Shown piece by piece: positions 8,148 through 16,931 of a stretch of 64,000 nucleotides of DNA. The stretch covers positions 3,658,001 through 3,722,000 of the forward strand of contig NZ_LT629758.1 in NCBI RefSeq assembly GCF_900104725.1. Reading direction: 5' to 3'. Below the pieces are notes generated by a model. That model was not told where the DNA came from. It did not search any database and saw nothing but the letters and a program-made list of their open reading frames with translations. The first letter of the stretch is position 1. Each line of letters begins with the position of its first letter. Origin of the DNA: Actinoplanes derwentensis (lineage in GTDB: Bacteria > Actinomycetota > Actinomycetes > Mycobacteriales > Micromonosporaceae). The translations under genes and the position numbers were made by a program.

Positions 8148-9638
8148 CTAGAGGATCTCCCAGTCGAGGATCTTGTCCTCGTCGATACGGGGACGGTAGG
8201 CACCGGCGAACGGCTCACCCGTCTCCAGCGCGGCCGCCGTCTGATCCAGCAGGTCAGCGACCGAATCCGGCCAGCGCTCGAACCGGGTGCCGCTCTCCGC
8301 GTCGAACTCGCCCACCCGGCCGTGGCCGCCCGGCCGCTGATCGGTGAGCAGACTGCCACCGGCACCGTCCGCGGCGAACGGGACGAAACGCGGATGCCAC
8401 CACACCTCGGCCCAGGTGGTGTCGGCCCCGGCCAGGACCTGACAGCTGGTCTGCCAGTCCTGAAAGATCCCCTCCAGCGATGACGGATGGAAGAAGGGCG
8501 GCAGCGAGAAACGGTGCGCCCCGTCGTGGCGCAGCAACGAGACCGTCAGATCGGGTGGGAACTCCACCGACATCCGCCGCTGAAGTTCGTCGATCTTCTC
8601 CGGTGTCGCCGGGGGACCCAGCGATGCCAAGGTCTCCGGCGTGTTGGCGGCCAGCCACATCTCGATGCGTTTCCAGGCCGCGTTCACCCGGATGGTCGTC
8701 GCGGTGTCCGGTTTTGCGGGCGTGACCCGGCGACGGCCTTCCCAACACGGGTCGGGGCGCTTCGACGGTGTCAGATCGGCACTCAGGCTCGGAACCGTCG
8801 CAACCCGAGGACCCGTCGGATCCTCGAACTGGGACGTCGCCAGGGTGGTCGGGGTGGCGCATCGACCCAGGACACAGGCGACGAGCACGCAGACCGCGAA
8901 GACTCCGAGCAGCGCGGTCACGACCCGCCGGCCGCTGAAGCCCTCCACCGGGGGCGGCGGCACGGGCGTACCGGTCGCTCGCAGCATCGGATCGAAGCTG
9001 TCGCCGGTCACGTCGGCGGCGATCCGGCCCGCCACCGGAACGGGCAGTTCGACATCACCGACGGTGACGACCGCGCCGTGCAGCCCCCGCCCTTCGAGGG
9101 CGTCCAGGGCGAGCGTGGTGAGATTGGCCGCGTCCTCGTCCGGCCCGGTGACCAGCACCACCGGCGCTTTCAGCACCACCGCGAGATCAGCGAGAGCCCA
9201 GCCCTCCGGCCCCAAGGCCAGAAGAAGACCGGCTTCGCCGCTGACGATCACCAGCGGGTACGCCCGGGTAAGCGCCTCGATCAACTCCATGGCGCGCCGC
9301 AGGTCCAGCCGCTCCACTCCCTCGAGCAGCCCCGCCGCGTGCTCACGCACGAGCTCCCCCGAGCCCACCGGCCCACCGGAACCCACCTCATCGGCGGCCA
9401 CCGAACTGTCGACCGCCGCCGGGCTTTCAACGGCCACCGGGCTTTCGACGGTCACCGGCGCTCCGAGGGCCACGACCGCCACCGGCACCTCGGCCGCCGC
9501 GGCGAGCCCCGCCACCGCCCGCCGCCAGTCGACCTCCGCCGAGGTCGCCGCCACGATCCAGGCCCCCGAGCCGGGCCAATTCCGCTCCACCGAGCCACAG
9601 TAGACGGCGCTGCTCACCACGCGCTGCCCGCTGTTCAC
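8148..9638 (-). CDS. BioD-like / transmembrane / SMI1-KNR4 (SUKH) fusion protein
   Basis: This is an unusual three-part protein of about 496 residues. Residues about 110-195 (AGLLLALGPEGWALADLAVV, APVVLVTGPDED) resemble the C-terminal half of dethiobiotin synthetase BioD, but the N-terminal P-loop is absent, so catalysis is unlikely. A single membrane segment follows (about 238-257, VVTALLGVFAVCVLVACVLG). The C-terminal ~170 residues look like an SMI1/KNR4 (SUKH) domain (ATPEKIDELQRRM, LPPFF, LVGEF-like blocks). SUKH domains are known in toxin immunity and protein-binding roles. The start is uncertain: GTG codons at 9638, 9620, 9617 and 9590 are possible, and 9638 is the first after the regulatory element. 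Residues 62-85 hold imperfect VESP repeats. Confidence 0.7.
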   Translation of the reverse strand: MNSGQRVVSSAVYCGSVERNWPGSGAWIVAATSAEVDWRRAVAGLAAAAEVPVAVVALGAPVTVESPVAVESPAAVDSSVAADEVGSGGPVGSGELVREHAAGLLEGVERLDLRRAMELIEALTRAYPLVIVSGEAGLLLALGPEGWALADLAVVLKAPVVLVTGPDEDAANLTTLALDALEGRGLHGAVVTVGDVELPVPVAGRIAADVTGDSFDPMLRATGTPVPPPPVEGFSGRRVVTALLGVFAVCVLVACVLGRCATPTTLATSQFEDPTGPRVATVPSLSADLTPSKRPDPCWEGRRRVTPAKPDTATTIRVNAAWKRIEMWLAANTPETLASLGPPATPEKIDELQRRMSVEFPPDLTVSLLRHDGAHRFSLPPFFHPSSLEGIFQDWQTSCQVLAGADTTWAEVWWHPRFVPFAADGAGGSLLTDQRPGGHGRVGEFDAESGTRFERWPDSVADLLDQTAAALETGEPFAGAYRPRIDEDKILDWEIL

Positions 9639-9643
9639 AGCCA

Positions 9644-9684
9644 ATGATGCCAGCCAATCGGTCCCTGGTAGTGCCACCGCTACC
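9644..9684 (-). promoter_or_regulatory. Copy 2 of the 41-bp shared upstream element
   Basis: It is about 85% identical to 8101-8141. GGCTGGCATCAT and GCACTACCAGGGA (minus strand) are preserved exactly. Here the palindrome is less perfect at its centre, but the flanks form a 10-base stem with an 8-base loop (TCCCTGGTAG at 9662-9671, CTACCAGGGA at 9680-9689). It sits directly upstream of the BioD-like/SUKH gene and just after the antitoxin stop codon, where it could also act as a terminator. Confidence 0.65.
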
Positions 9685-9693
9685 AGGGAACCG

Positions 9694-10011
9694 TCAGACG
9701 GCGACCAGCACCGCGCCGCCGTTGGCGATGTCGACGCGGAAGGTCAAGCCGGTCGCTCTGGTCAGCTTCGCCAGGGTCGCCAGTGCGGGAGCTTCGCCAC
9801 CGCTCTCCAGACGGGCGATCGCTGGTTGGTGCAGTCCGGTCAGGCCGGCCAGGTCACGTTGGGACAGTCCGTGCTCGGTCCGGTACTTCACCACGGCGAC
9901 GCCCACCTCACGAGCGAAAGCCGTCTTGTCCCATTCCACACGGAACTGGACATCCGCTTCCAGCCGTTCGGCACGAACCTCGTCGGCGGTCCTCAGGTCG
10001 GACAGCTCCAT
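9694..10011 (-). CDS. XRE-family antitoxin (HigA-like)
   Basis: This is a 105-residue DNA-binding protein with a Cro/C1-type helix-turn-helix near residues 48-75 (LSQRDLAGLTGLHQPAIARL). It would bind and neutralise the upstream-encoded RelE/HigB-like toxin and repress the operon, probably through the inverted repeat at 10353-10372. The ATG at 10011 follows the toxin's original stop by one base, so the pair was translationally coupled; a longer frame to 10032 exists but lies inside the toxin gene. The gene is intact although the toxin is interrupted. Confidence 0.85.
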   Translation of the reverse strand: MELSDLRTADEVRAERLEADVQFRVEWDKTAFAREVGVAVVKYRTEHGLSQRDLAGLTGLHQPAIARLESGGEAPALATLAKLTRATGLTFRVDIANGGAVLVAV

Positions 10012-10012
10012 A

Positions 10013-10345
10013 TCAGTCCTCCCGCAGCTCACTCAGTCGCTGCTCGGCAAGCTTCACTGCCTGCGCGAATCCTCTGCGATCGCTTTTCGCCTCCGGGCTG
10101 ATGGCGGCGACCACGAACACGTCACCGATCCGTCGGCACAAAGCCCGTCAGGGGCTGTTGCCAGCCCGTGGTCGCAACTCACGGATCTTCTCGGCAGCGT
10201 TGACATTACTGCTGTGCGGGTCCGGCAACGCAGGTCCGAGAGCCTCGAGTTTCTCGAACGCGTGGAAGATCGCTACAGCCTCGGCACTCGGAATTTTGGC
10301 TAGTTCAAGCTCGGCTTCCGGGTGGACGACGACCTCCCAATCCAT
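10013..10345 (-). pseudogene. RelE/HigB-like (Gp49/DUF891) toxin with premature stop
   Basis: The reading begins MDWEVVVHPEAELELAKIP and continues through FEKLEALGPALPDPHSS and IRELRPRAGNSP. It then meets TGA at 10150-10148 (codon 66). The same frame resumes at once with RALCRRIGDVFVVAAISPEA and ends SELRED at 10013, the full 110-residue length expected. Homologues have Trp at this place (GNSPWRAFYRRIGD), so a single TGG to TGA change would explain it. As it stands only a 65-residue fragment without the catalytic C-terminal half is made. The order toxin then antitoxin matches HigBA-type modules. Confidence 0.85.
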
Positions 10346-10352
10346 TCCCCCA

Positions 10353-10372
10353 CGATAACGATCCTGTTATCG
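10353..10372. promoter_or_regulatory. Inverted repeat upstream of toxin-antitoxin operon (putative antitoxin operator)
   Basis: CGATAAC (10353-10359) and GTTATCG (10366-10372) form a 7-bp inverted repeat with a 6-base centre, 8 bases before the toxin ATG. The placement fits autorepression by the XRE antitoxin. Confidence 0.55.
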
Positions 10373-10386
10373 CTCTGACGATACCC

Positions 10387-10419
10387 CTTTCGGGGTCGAC
10401 GGACCACTGACCCCGAAAG
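10387..10419 (-). terminator. Hairpin downstream of the DMT transporter gene
   Basis: CTTTCGGGGTC (10387-10397) pairs with GACCCCGAAAG (10409-10419), an 11-bp perfect stem with an 11-base loop, 21 bases after the transporter stop. There is no clear U-run, as is usual in high-GC actinobacteria. Confidence 0.65.
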
Positions 10420-10440
10420 AGTCACGGTTGATCACGCTTT

Positions 10441-11397
10441 TCACAGCGCGTTAGCGGCGGGTTCGCGGGCCGGCACGCTGGCGGGTGGCGGGGCAGGGGT
10501 GTCGTCCGGGGGTGGGATCACGGCGATGCCTACCAGGATCAGGGCTCCGCCGGCCATCTGGAGTGGGGTCAGGGACTCGCCGACCACAATCCAGGCGAGG
10601 ATCGAGGCGAAGACCACCTCGAGGAGGCCGACGAACGACGCGAGGCGGGAGCCCAGTTTGTTGGAGCCGTAGATGCCGGTGGCGTACGCGACGGCCGTGC
10701 CGAGGAACGCGACCACCATCAGTGGCACCCACCACGCCACCGGGGAGCCGAGCAGCAGCACCTCACCGAACGTCATGCTGACCGGCACCAGGCCCACCAG
10801 CCCGGCCAGGCCCAGGGTCACGCCGCCCAGCAGAAGACCGAAACCGGCCAGCGCCACCGGCGGCAGCCCGTCGGCGGGGCGGGCGGCGACCACGAAGTAG
10901 ACGGCGCATCCGATCGCTGCGGCGAAGGCCAGCAGAATGCCGACCGGGTCGACGGCGTTCAGTGCTCCGGGGCCGATGACCAGCACCAGGCCGCCGATGG
11001 CGAGCACCGAGCCGATCAGGACGGCCGGGCGGGGCAGCCGCCGGGTGGCGACGGCGACCCACACGACCAGTAGCAGCGGCGCCAGATATTCCACCAGCAG
11101 CGCGGTCGACACCGGGATCCGGCGGAGTGCCGCGAAGTAGGTGAGCTGGGTGAACGCCACCGCGATGACGCCCATGCCGACGACACGCCAGCGGCCCCGC
11201 CACAGCGCGTCCCAGCGGCCGCGCAGGGAGAAGACGACGATCGGCAGCAGCAGGACGCCGGCGATGAGCGCTCGGGCGGTGACCGCGGCGGCCGGTGACC
11301 ACCCGGCTTCCAGCAACGGCTTGATGAACGCGCCCGACGTGGCGAACGTCGCGGCGGAGGTGACGGCGGCGGCCAACCCGGTGTAGAGCGGCTTCAC
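10441..11397 (-). CDS. EamA/DMT-family transporter
   Basis: The 318-residue inner-membrane protein has ten predicted hydrophobic segments arranged as two EamA repeats (SAAFATSGAFIKPLLEAGW-like start; second repeat ending GESLTPLQMAGGALILVGI). Drug/metabolite transporters of this type usually export amino acids or small metabolites; the substrate is not predictable. The start is GTG 11397 with GGAGGG upstream. It diverges from the CGNR regulator gene across 70 bases that contain a TCAGGG/CCCTGA inverted repeat (11410-11437), so the regulator may control it. The Pro-rich tail is not conserved in the family. Confidence 0.88.
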   Translation of the reverse strand: MKPLYTGLAAAVTSAATFATSGAFIKPLLEAGWSPAAAVTARALIAGVLLLPIVVFSLRGRWDALWRGRWRVVGMGVIAVAFTQLTYFAALRRIPVSTALLVEYLAPLLLVVWVAVATRRLPRPAVLIGSVLAIGGLVLVIGPGALNAVDPVGILLAFAAAIGCAVYFVVAARPADGLPPVALAGFGLLLGGVTLGLAGLVGLVPVSMTFGEVLLLGSPVAWWVPLMVVAFLGTAVAYATGIYGSNKLGSRLASFVGLLEVVFASILAWIVVGESLTPLQMAGGALILVGIAVIPPPDDTPAPPPASVPAREPAANAL

Positions 11398-11467
11398 AAC
11401 ACCCTCCAGTCAGGGTCTAAAATCTGTACGGCCCTGACGCTAGGCTGTTCCCGGATAAGGAGTCAAC

Positions 11468-12028
11468 TTGCTTTTTGCCCCTGACACCGAGGAGGCGCTG
11501 GAATTCGTCGTCGCCCTCGCCAACACCGCCGAGGGCGCCTCCCGCACCGGCGACGACGAGCTGGTCACGGTGGCGGAGCTGGCCGAACTGCTGGCCCGTT
11601 ATCCGTACTCGGGCCGCATCGACCACGACGCCACCGAACTGGCCGCGGTGCGTGAGGCCCGGGACCAGCTGCGGGCACTCTGGACACTCGGCCGCGACGA
11701 CGCGGTCACCGTCGTCAACCGGATGCTGCGTGAGGCCCGGGCGCTGCCGTTCCTGACCCGGCACGACTCGCTGGACTGGCACATCCACGCCACCGAGCCG
11801 GACGCCCCGCTGGCCGAGCGGATCCGGGTCGAGGCGGCCCTGGCCCTGATCGACGTGATCCGGATGGACGAGAGCGGCCGCCTGCGGGTCTGTGCCGCCG
11901 ACGACTGCACCGGCATCTTCATCGATCTGTCCCGCAACGGTTCCCGGCGTTTCTGCTCGGTCCGCTGCGGCAACCGGATCAACATGGTCGCGTTCCGGGC
12001 CCGCGGCCGGAGTGGTAAGGACCACTGA
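11468..12028 (+). CDS. CGNR zinc-finger regulator (ABATE domain)
   Basis: This is a likely transcriptional regulator of 186 residues. The N-terminal ABATE-type helical domain binds a ligand or the transcription machinery. The C-terminal zinc finger has Cys142, Cys147, Cys163 and Cys167, ending in the name-giving CGNR (167-170) and a basic tail. The start codon is TTG 11468 with AAGGAG five bases upstream. It lies between a divergent DMT transporter and a downstream MFS exporter, a setting in which CGNR proteins commonly regulate export genes. Confidence 0.85.
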   Translation: MLFAPDTEEALEFVVALANTAEGASRTGDDELVTVAELAELLARYPYSGRIDHDATELAAVREARDQLRALWTLGRDDAVTVVNRMLREARALPFLTRHDSLDWHIHATEPDAPLAERIRVEAALALIDVIRMDESGRLRVCAADDCTGIFIDLSRNGSRRFCSVRCGNRINMVAFRARGRSGKDH

Positions 12029-12061
12029 CTGCGACAGGGCCGTACTCGATAGGGTCGGTGG

Positions 12062-13435
12062 GTGCCCCGCCGGAACGCCGTAGCTCTTGCCGTCTGTCTC
12101 GCTGCCGCGTTCACCACCCTGCTTGACCAGGCCAGTCTCAACAGCGCGATCCCGGCTCTGCGCAGTGAGCTGGGTGCCGGCCCGGCCACCCTGCAGTGGA
12201 TCATCGCGGGTTATTCGCTGACGTTCGGGCTGGCGATGATCCCGGCCGGGCGGCTCGGGGACGCGCACGGGCGCAAGTGGCTGTTCGTCGGCGGGGTGGC
12301 CCTGTTCACCCTGGCCGGCATCGTGGCGGCCACCGCCGACGAGGCGTGGGTGGTGGCGGTGGCCCGGCTGACCCAGGGCGCCGGGGCCGGCATCGTGAAC
12401 CCGCAGGTCTACGGCATCTTCCAGGATCTGTTCACCGGACGGGAGCGGGCTCGGGCACTGGGTGCCTATGCGACCGTCGGCGGGGTCACGGCGGTGCTCG
12501 GGCCGCTGGTCGGCGGGGCCGTGCTCGGTACGGTCGGTGCGGATCTGGGCTGGCGGATCGTACTGCTGCTGAATGTGCCCTTCGGTCTGATCACCGTGCC
12601 ACTGGCGATCAAGTACCTGCCGAGCGGAACGACGAGGACCCCGCGCCGGACCGCCCTGGATCTGCCGGGTCTCGCCCTGCTGGCGACGGTGACACTGTGC
12701 CTGTTGCTGCCGTTCGTGCTGCCGGGCACCCGGATGATCCTGCTGATCGCGGTGGCGGCGCTGGGGGCGCTGATCTGGTGGGAGCGGCGGTACGCCCGGT
12801 CGGGCCGGACCCCGGTGCTGATGCCGGAACTGTTGCGCTCCCGCGGGTTCACCCTGGGGACGCTGTCGGCGATGTTCCAGTTCGGGGCGACCCTGTCGGC
12901 GAACCTGGTGCTGATCCTCTACCTGCAGGACGGGCTCGGCTGGACCCCGTTGCGGGCCGCGCTGCCGATGATCCCGGGGGCGCTCGGGTTCGCCGTGGCC
13001 TCGTCGCTGAGCTGGCGGGTGCTGGCCCGGTTCGGGCGGGCCGGAGTGGTCGGGGCGCTGCTGGGTTCGGTGACGGCGTTCGGGGCGGCCCTGCTGGTGG
13101 TGCTGACGGTGCCGGAGTCCCGGCTCGTGGTGGCGCTCGGGCTGACCCAGCTCGCGTCCGGGATCGCCGGTGGTCTGATGCTGTCGCCGAACCAGGCGCT
13201 GACCCTGGCGCACGCGCCCGCCGGAGCGGCCGGCCTGGCCGGAGCGTTCCTGCAGGTGTCGCAGCGGATCTCGGCGACGCTGGCGACGGCCGCGGTCACC
13301 GGGATCATGGTCGTCAGCTCGGGGGTCACCGCCGGGCTGACACTGTGCGTGGCGATGATGGCGGCCTCGGCCGTCTGTTCGGCGCTGGACCTGCGCACAC
13401 GGCAGCCGGCCGGCGAACCCCTGGCCGTACCGTGA
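12062..13435 (+). CDS. MFS drug exporter (DHA2/EmrB-QacA type)
   Basis: The 457-residue proton-coupled efflux protein has about 12-14 membrane segments. Motif A is seen as [13 protein letters not shown] and motif C-like glycines as [13 protein letters not shown]2-type exporters remove antibiotics and dyes. The GTG start lies 33 bases after the CGNR gene. The stop (13433-13435) overlaps a GTG 9 bases before the phosphotransferase ATG, so the exporter and the antibiotic-modifying enzyme appear to be translated together. That suggests a resistance role. Confidence 0.88.
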   Translation: MPRRNAVALAVCLAAAFTTLLDQASLNSAIPALRSELGAGPATLQWIIAGYSLTFGLAMIPAGRLGDAHGRKWLFVGGVALFTLAGIVAATADEAWVVAVARLTQGAGAGIVNPQVYGIFQDLFTGRERARALGAYATVGGVTAVLGPLVGGAVLGTVGADLGWRIVLLLNVPFGLITVPLAIKYLPSGTTRTPRRTALDLPGLALLATVTLCLLLPFVLPGTRMILLIAVAALGALIWWERRYARSGRTPVLMPELLRSRGFTLGTLSAMFQFGATLSANLVLILYLQDGLGWTPLRAALPMIPGALGFAVASSLSWRVLARFGRAGVVGALLGSVTAFGAALLVVLTVPESRLVVALGLTQLASGIAGGLMLSPNQALTLAHAPAGAAGLAGAFLQVSQRISATLATAAVTGIMVVSSGVTAGLTLCVAMMAASAVCSALDLRTRQPAGEPLAVP

Positions 13436-13440
13436 CCCGG

Positions 13441-13968
13441 ATGACGACTCGGGTGATCGTGATCAACGGCGGGTCCAGTTCGGGGAAATCCGGGATCATC
13501 CGCTGCCTGCAGGCGATCCTGCCGGATCCGTGGCTGGCCCTCGGGACGGACACGTTCGTCGACGCGCTGCCGAGGACGAGTGACGTCATCGCGTTCGGTC
13601 CGGACGGCGGAGTGGAGGTCGGCCCGGCGTTCCGCGACCTGGAGGCGGCCTGGATCGACGGGGTCGCCGCGATCGCCCGGTCCGGCGCCCGGGTGATCGT
13701 CGACGAGGTCTTCCTAGGCGGCGCCTATTCGCGGCAGCGCTGGCAGAAGGCCCTCGGTGACCTGCCGGTGCTGTGGGTCGGGGTCCGGTGTGACGCGACG
13801 GTGGCCGCGGGCCGGGAGATCGCGCGCGGTGACCGCACCCCCGGAATGGCCGCGAAACAGGCGGACCTGGTCCATCAGGGCCTGACCTACGACCTGGAAG
13901 TGGACACCACGCACACGGAGGCGGTCGTATGCGCCCGGATCATCGCGGCGCGGCTCACTCCGGCTTGA
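13441..13968 (+). CDS. cpt: Chloramphenicol 3-O-phosphotransferase-like kinase
   Basis: This is a 175-residue P-loop kinase that closely resembles the Streptomyces venezuelae chloramphenicol phosphotransferase through its whole length. It has Walker A GGSSSGKS (residues 10-17), the catalytic Asp37 in [45 protein letters not shown] and GMAAKQA. It would transfer phosphate from ATP to the primary hydroxyl of the drug. The ATG at 13441 places the catalytic Asp at 37, as in the known enzyme; a GTG at 13432 overlapping the exporter stop is the alternative. Its last 14 bases overlap the converging kinase gene. Whether chloramphenicol is the real substrate is not shown. Confidence 0.85.
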   Translation: MTTRVIVINGGSSSGKSGIIRCLQAILPDPWLALGTDTFVDALPRTSDVIAFGPDGGVEVGPAFRDLEAAWIDGVAAIARSGARVIVDEVFLGGAYSRQRWQKALGDLPVLWVGVRCDATVAAGREIARGDRTPGMAAKQADLVHQGLTYDLEVDTTHTEAVVCARIIAARLTPA

Positions 13969-15307
13969 AGAAGCTGCCCGCCGACTCGCCGCCGGGTGCG
14001 CTCGCGATGCAGTGCAGCATCGTGGTCGACCCGACCGGCACCGGCCACGCGTCGACCTGCCACTTGCGGGTCTTGTCGGGTTGACGGCTGCGGGTGGCCA
14101 TGAATTCGGCGGAGCACACCGCCCCCACCTCCGGGCGGGCGGTGAGGGGATCCTCGCCGATCACCACACCACCGGCCGGCAGGGGCACCGCCGCGAACGT
14201 CTCCCAGTAGTGGTCCTCCGCACAGTCCTTGCGGCGCGGCGGTGACGCCACACCCGAGTTCGCGACCAGGCCGCCCCAGCACATCGGCTCGGTCGGGCAC
14301 CAGCCGTCGTCACATTCGGTGAAAAGATCCGGCATCGTCACGACCCGGTCGGAAGTCGCGATCGGGTCGTCCTGCCGGACCACTCCCCAGGCCACCACGC
14401 CGCCGACCACGATCAGCAGCCCGGCCAGGGCGGCCAGCAGGACCGGAGTCCGGGAGGCCGGACGCGGGCCGGACAGCGAGACCGACTGCGGCGTCTTCAG
14501 GGCGAGAGCGTCCCGGGCTGCGCCCGCCAACTCCCGGGCCGACGGCCAGCGGTCCAACGGGTCGACGGCGAGAGCCCGCTCGACCACCGCCTGCACCGGC
14601 AACGGCAGGTCCACCTTGATCGTGCGCGGACCGCCCTGGAGCCGCTGCAACGCGACCGCGTACGGGTTGTCGCCCACGAACGGTTTCTCGCCCGCCAGAC
14701 ATTCGTAGGCCACGAGTCCCAGCGAGTAGACGTCGCTGAGTGGCCCGGCCGGTTCGCCGCGGACCTGCTCCGGCGAGAGGTAGGTGGGCGTACCGAGAAT
14801 GGCCCCGGAAGCGGTCAACTGGCTGGCGGACTCGTGACGGGCGATGCCGAAGTCGGTGATGACGACGGTTCCGTCCCGGCGTACCAGCAGATTGGCGGGT
14901 TTGATGTCGCGGTGGACCAGACCCTGATCGTGCACCGCCTGCAGACCGGCGGCGGCCTGCTCGATCAGCCGCATCGTCTCGTCCGGCGCGAGCCGCCCGC
15001 GAGCCAGCCGCTGCGCGAGAGACTCGCCGTCGACGAACTCCATCACCAGGAACAACACACCCTGGTCCCGCCCGAAGTCGTGGATCGCGGCGACGGCCGG
15101 GTGATTGATCCGGGCCATCGAGGTGGCCTCGGCCTCGAACCGTTTCGCGAAATCCGGATCGCCGGCGACGGCGGAGAGCATGACCTTCACCGCGACGGTA
15201 CGCCGGAGCACCTCGTCGACCGCAAGCCACACCTCACCCATGCCGCCCGCGCCGACGCGCTTCTGCAGCAGGTAACGGTTCCCGATTCGCACTCCGGCCT
15301 GTAGCAC
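13955..15307 (-). CDS. PknB-type Ser/Thr protein kinase with extracytoplasmic domain
   Basis: This is a receptor-like eukaryotic-type kinase of 450 residues. The kinase domain (about 10-270) has the glycine loop GAGGMG (19-24), Lys41, HRD (132-134), IKPANL, DFG (152-154) and [11 protein letters not shown] membrane segment at about 288-310 leads to an outer domain of ~140 residues that is not PASTA; it has five or more cysteines ([41 protein letters not shown]), implying disulfides and a secreted ligand-binding or structural role. The start is GTG 15307. No phosphatase or FHA gene is nearby. Confidence 0.9.
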   Translation of the reverse strand: MLQAGVRIGNRYLLQKRVGAGGMGEVWLAVDEVLRRTVAVKVMLSAVAGDPDFAKRFEAEATSMARINHPAVAAIHDFGRDQGVLFLVMEFVDGESLAQRLARGRLAPDETMRLIEQAAAGLQAVHDQGLVHRDIKPANLLVRRDGTVVITDFGIARHESASQLTASGAILGTPTYLSPEQVRGEPAGPLSDVYSLGLVAYECLAGEKPFVGDNPYAVALQRLQGGPRTIKVDLPLPVQAVVERALAVDPLDRWPSARELAGAARDALALKTPQSVSLSGPRPASRTPVLLAALAGLLIVVGGVVAWGVVRQDDPIATSDRVVTMPDLFTECDDGWCPTEPMCWGGLVANSGVASPPRRKDCAEDHYWETFAAVPLPAGGVVIGEDPLTARPEVGAVCSAEFMATRSRQPDKTRKWQVDAWPVPVGSTTMLHCIASAPGGESAGSFFKPE

Positions 15308-15402
15308 CGCGACATCCTAATGGCCCGGCACATCAGCAGGTAAATACGTTGCCGCCGGTCCGGATCAGGGCGATCATGGCGGCATGTCAATCTCTTGGAG
15401 CC

Positions 15403-15792
15403 ATGCCGCGTAACCCCGGCATCCCCGGCCTGTCCCCGGCCACCGAACGCGCGATCGGCAGACTGGAACGCGACCGTTTCCAGCCCGGCGACACCAGTGC
15501 CGCCTACCGCCTCTGGCGACGGACGGCCACCGGTTCGTTCACCTCCTGGGAACGATCCGTGTTGGAGGTCAACGGCATCGATTTCACCGACACCGACGAC
15601 TACCAGTGCTCCTACACCCAGGGCCGCGGCCGCTCGACACTCGCCCAGGTCATCCGGCTGCTACCGGCCGGCCCGGCCGCCGAACTGCGCCGCCAGGTCC
15701 AACGGCTCGACACCCAGATGTGGAACAAGGCCCGCCACGCCGGAGCCACCTACCGCTTGACCGCCTGGTTCGACTGGCAGGGCATATGGTGA
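15403..15792 (+). CDS. Hypothetical protein
   Basis: I do not recognise this 129-residue soluble, basic protein (MPRNPGIPGLSPATERAIGRL and on to WFDWQGIW). It has no signal or membrane segment. Codon use and the unbroken frame look genuine. The start is either ATG 15403 (GGAG too close, two bases away) or ATG 15376. It diverges from the kinase gene. Confidence 0.55.
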   Translation: MPRNPGIPGLSPATERAIGRLERDRFQPGDTSAAYRLWRRTATGSFTSWERSVLEVNGIDFTDTDDYQCSYTQGRGRSTLAQVIRLLPAGPAAELRRQVQRLDTQMWNKARHAGATYRLTAWFDWQGIW

Positions 15793-15816
15793 CGGGCACG
15801 AATCCCCGCGGGCTGG

Positions 15817-15836
15817 GGCCCCACCCGATCGGGGCC
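15817..15836. terminator. Hairpin between converging genes
   Basis: GGCCCC (15817-15822) pairs with GGGGCC (15831-15836) in the 74-base gap between two converging genes. It is GC-rich and could end both transcripts. The stem is short, so confidence is low. Confidence 0.4.
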
Positions 15837-15866
15837 GGGGTGCGTCCCGCTGGTGGCCATGCCGGC

Positions 15867-16664
15867 TCAGTGCGGCCAGAAGAGGGAATCGATCTCGGAG
15901 TAGCCGGGCGCCCGCTCCAGAGACCGGTAGGTGCCCTCGGTCAACAGTTCCCGGGTGGACCGCTCGGCCAGACCATAAGCGGCCTGGGCGATCGCCGTGC
16001 CCACACTGACCCGGCGGACCCCGGCGGCGGCCAACTCGGCAATCGACGGGCCACCCGGGCCGGCCATCACATTGACCGGCAACGGCGAGACGGCAACCAG
16101 GTCACGCAGCGCCGCGAGGTCCAGCAGACCCGGAACGAACAGGCAGTCCACACCGGCCGCGGCATAGGCGGTGGCACGTTCCAGAACGTCACCGGTGCCG
16201 AGTAGGTAGACGTCGGTGCGAGCGTTGATCACCAGCTCGGGGAGCCCGGCACTCGCCGCCGCCTCGCGGGCCGCCGTCAACCGCTCGGCCTGCTCACCGA
16301 CCGGCACCAGCATGCCGCTGCGGGAATCCTCGATGTTGACGCCGGCCGCGCCGGCTTCGACCACCGCCCGGACGATGGCCGCCACGTCGCCGTAGCCGCC
16401 CTCCACGTCAGCGGTCACCGGGACGGCCACGGCCGCCGCGATCCGGCGTACCGCCGCGATCATGTCCTTTGATGTCAGCCCCTCCCCGTCGGAACGGCCC
16501 AGCGACCAGGACACACCGCCGCTGGTCGTCGCCACCGCCTCGGCACCGGCCCGGACGGCGACGGCGGCACTCCCCGGATCCCAGATGTTCGGCAGCACCA
16601 GCAGGGGCCGCTCGTGCAGTGCCCGCAGCGTGCGGGCCTTCCCGGCAACAGATGAATCGATCAC
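15867..16664 (-). CDS. Isocitrate lyase / phosphoenolpyruvate mutase family protein
   Basis: This 265-residue alpha/beta-barrel enzyme of the PEP mutase/isocitrate lyase superfamily forms or cleaves C-C or C-P bonds next to a carboxylate. Seen are LPNIWDPGSAAV (start of the barrel), ATTSGGVSWSLG, the metal-site strand VTADVEGGYG, GVNIEDS and NARTDVYL. It lacks the KKCGH motif of true isocitrate lyase, so it is one of the many actinobacterial paralogues, perhaps a carboxyphosphonoenolpyruvate or oxaloacetate-lyase-like enzyme. GTG 16664 was chosen because the codons upstream are unconserved and Arg-rich. Confidence 0.88.
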   Translation of the reverse strand: MIDSSVAGKARTLRALHERPLLVLPNIWDPGSAAVAVRAGAEAVATTSGGVSWSLGRSDGEGLTSKDMIAAVRRIAAAVAVPVTADVEGGYGDVAAIVRAVVEAGAAGVNIEDSRSGMLVPVGEQAERLTAAREAAASAGLPELVINARTDVYLLGTGDVLERATAYAAAGVDCLFVPGLLDLAALRDLVAVSPLPVNVMAGPGGPSIAELAAAGVRRVSVGTAIAQAAYGLAERSTRELLTEGTYRSLERAPGYSEIDSLFWPH

Positions 16665-16931
16665 GAGTCGAGTCTTCCCGCGACCCACCGTCCGTGGCTG
16701 GCGGTTATCGGCCCTCACCGTCCGTCCGGCGGCCCGGCGCACCTTTCGAGCGCCGGACTCCGGGAACCGGCCCACTCGGCGATCGATGCGCCGTTTTGCA
16801 CGCCGAAAGAGGAGTACGTCACCACTGACGACTGCGGACGGCGACTCGGAAGGCGGTCAACGCCCGGGCAGGCTCCCCGGCGGCCGGGAGCGCATTCATG
16901 GGTGTCGCCGTCCGTCGGGGAGGATGGGGGC

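Noticed and set aside
10148..10150. Selenocysteine reading of the TGA in the toxin gene
   Set aside because: Homologues have Trp, not Cys, at this position, and no selenocysteine-insertion hairpin is evident; a TGG to TGA mutation is simpler.
11417..13213. 598-codon minus-strand frame
   Set aside because: It is antisense to the CGNR and MFS genes, both of which have clear family matches; the translation is Gln/Arg/His-rich without domains.
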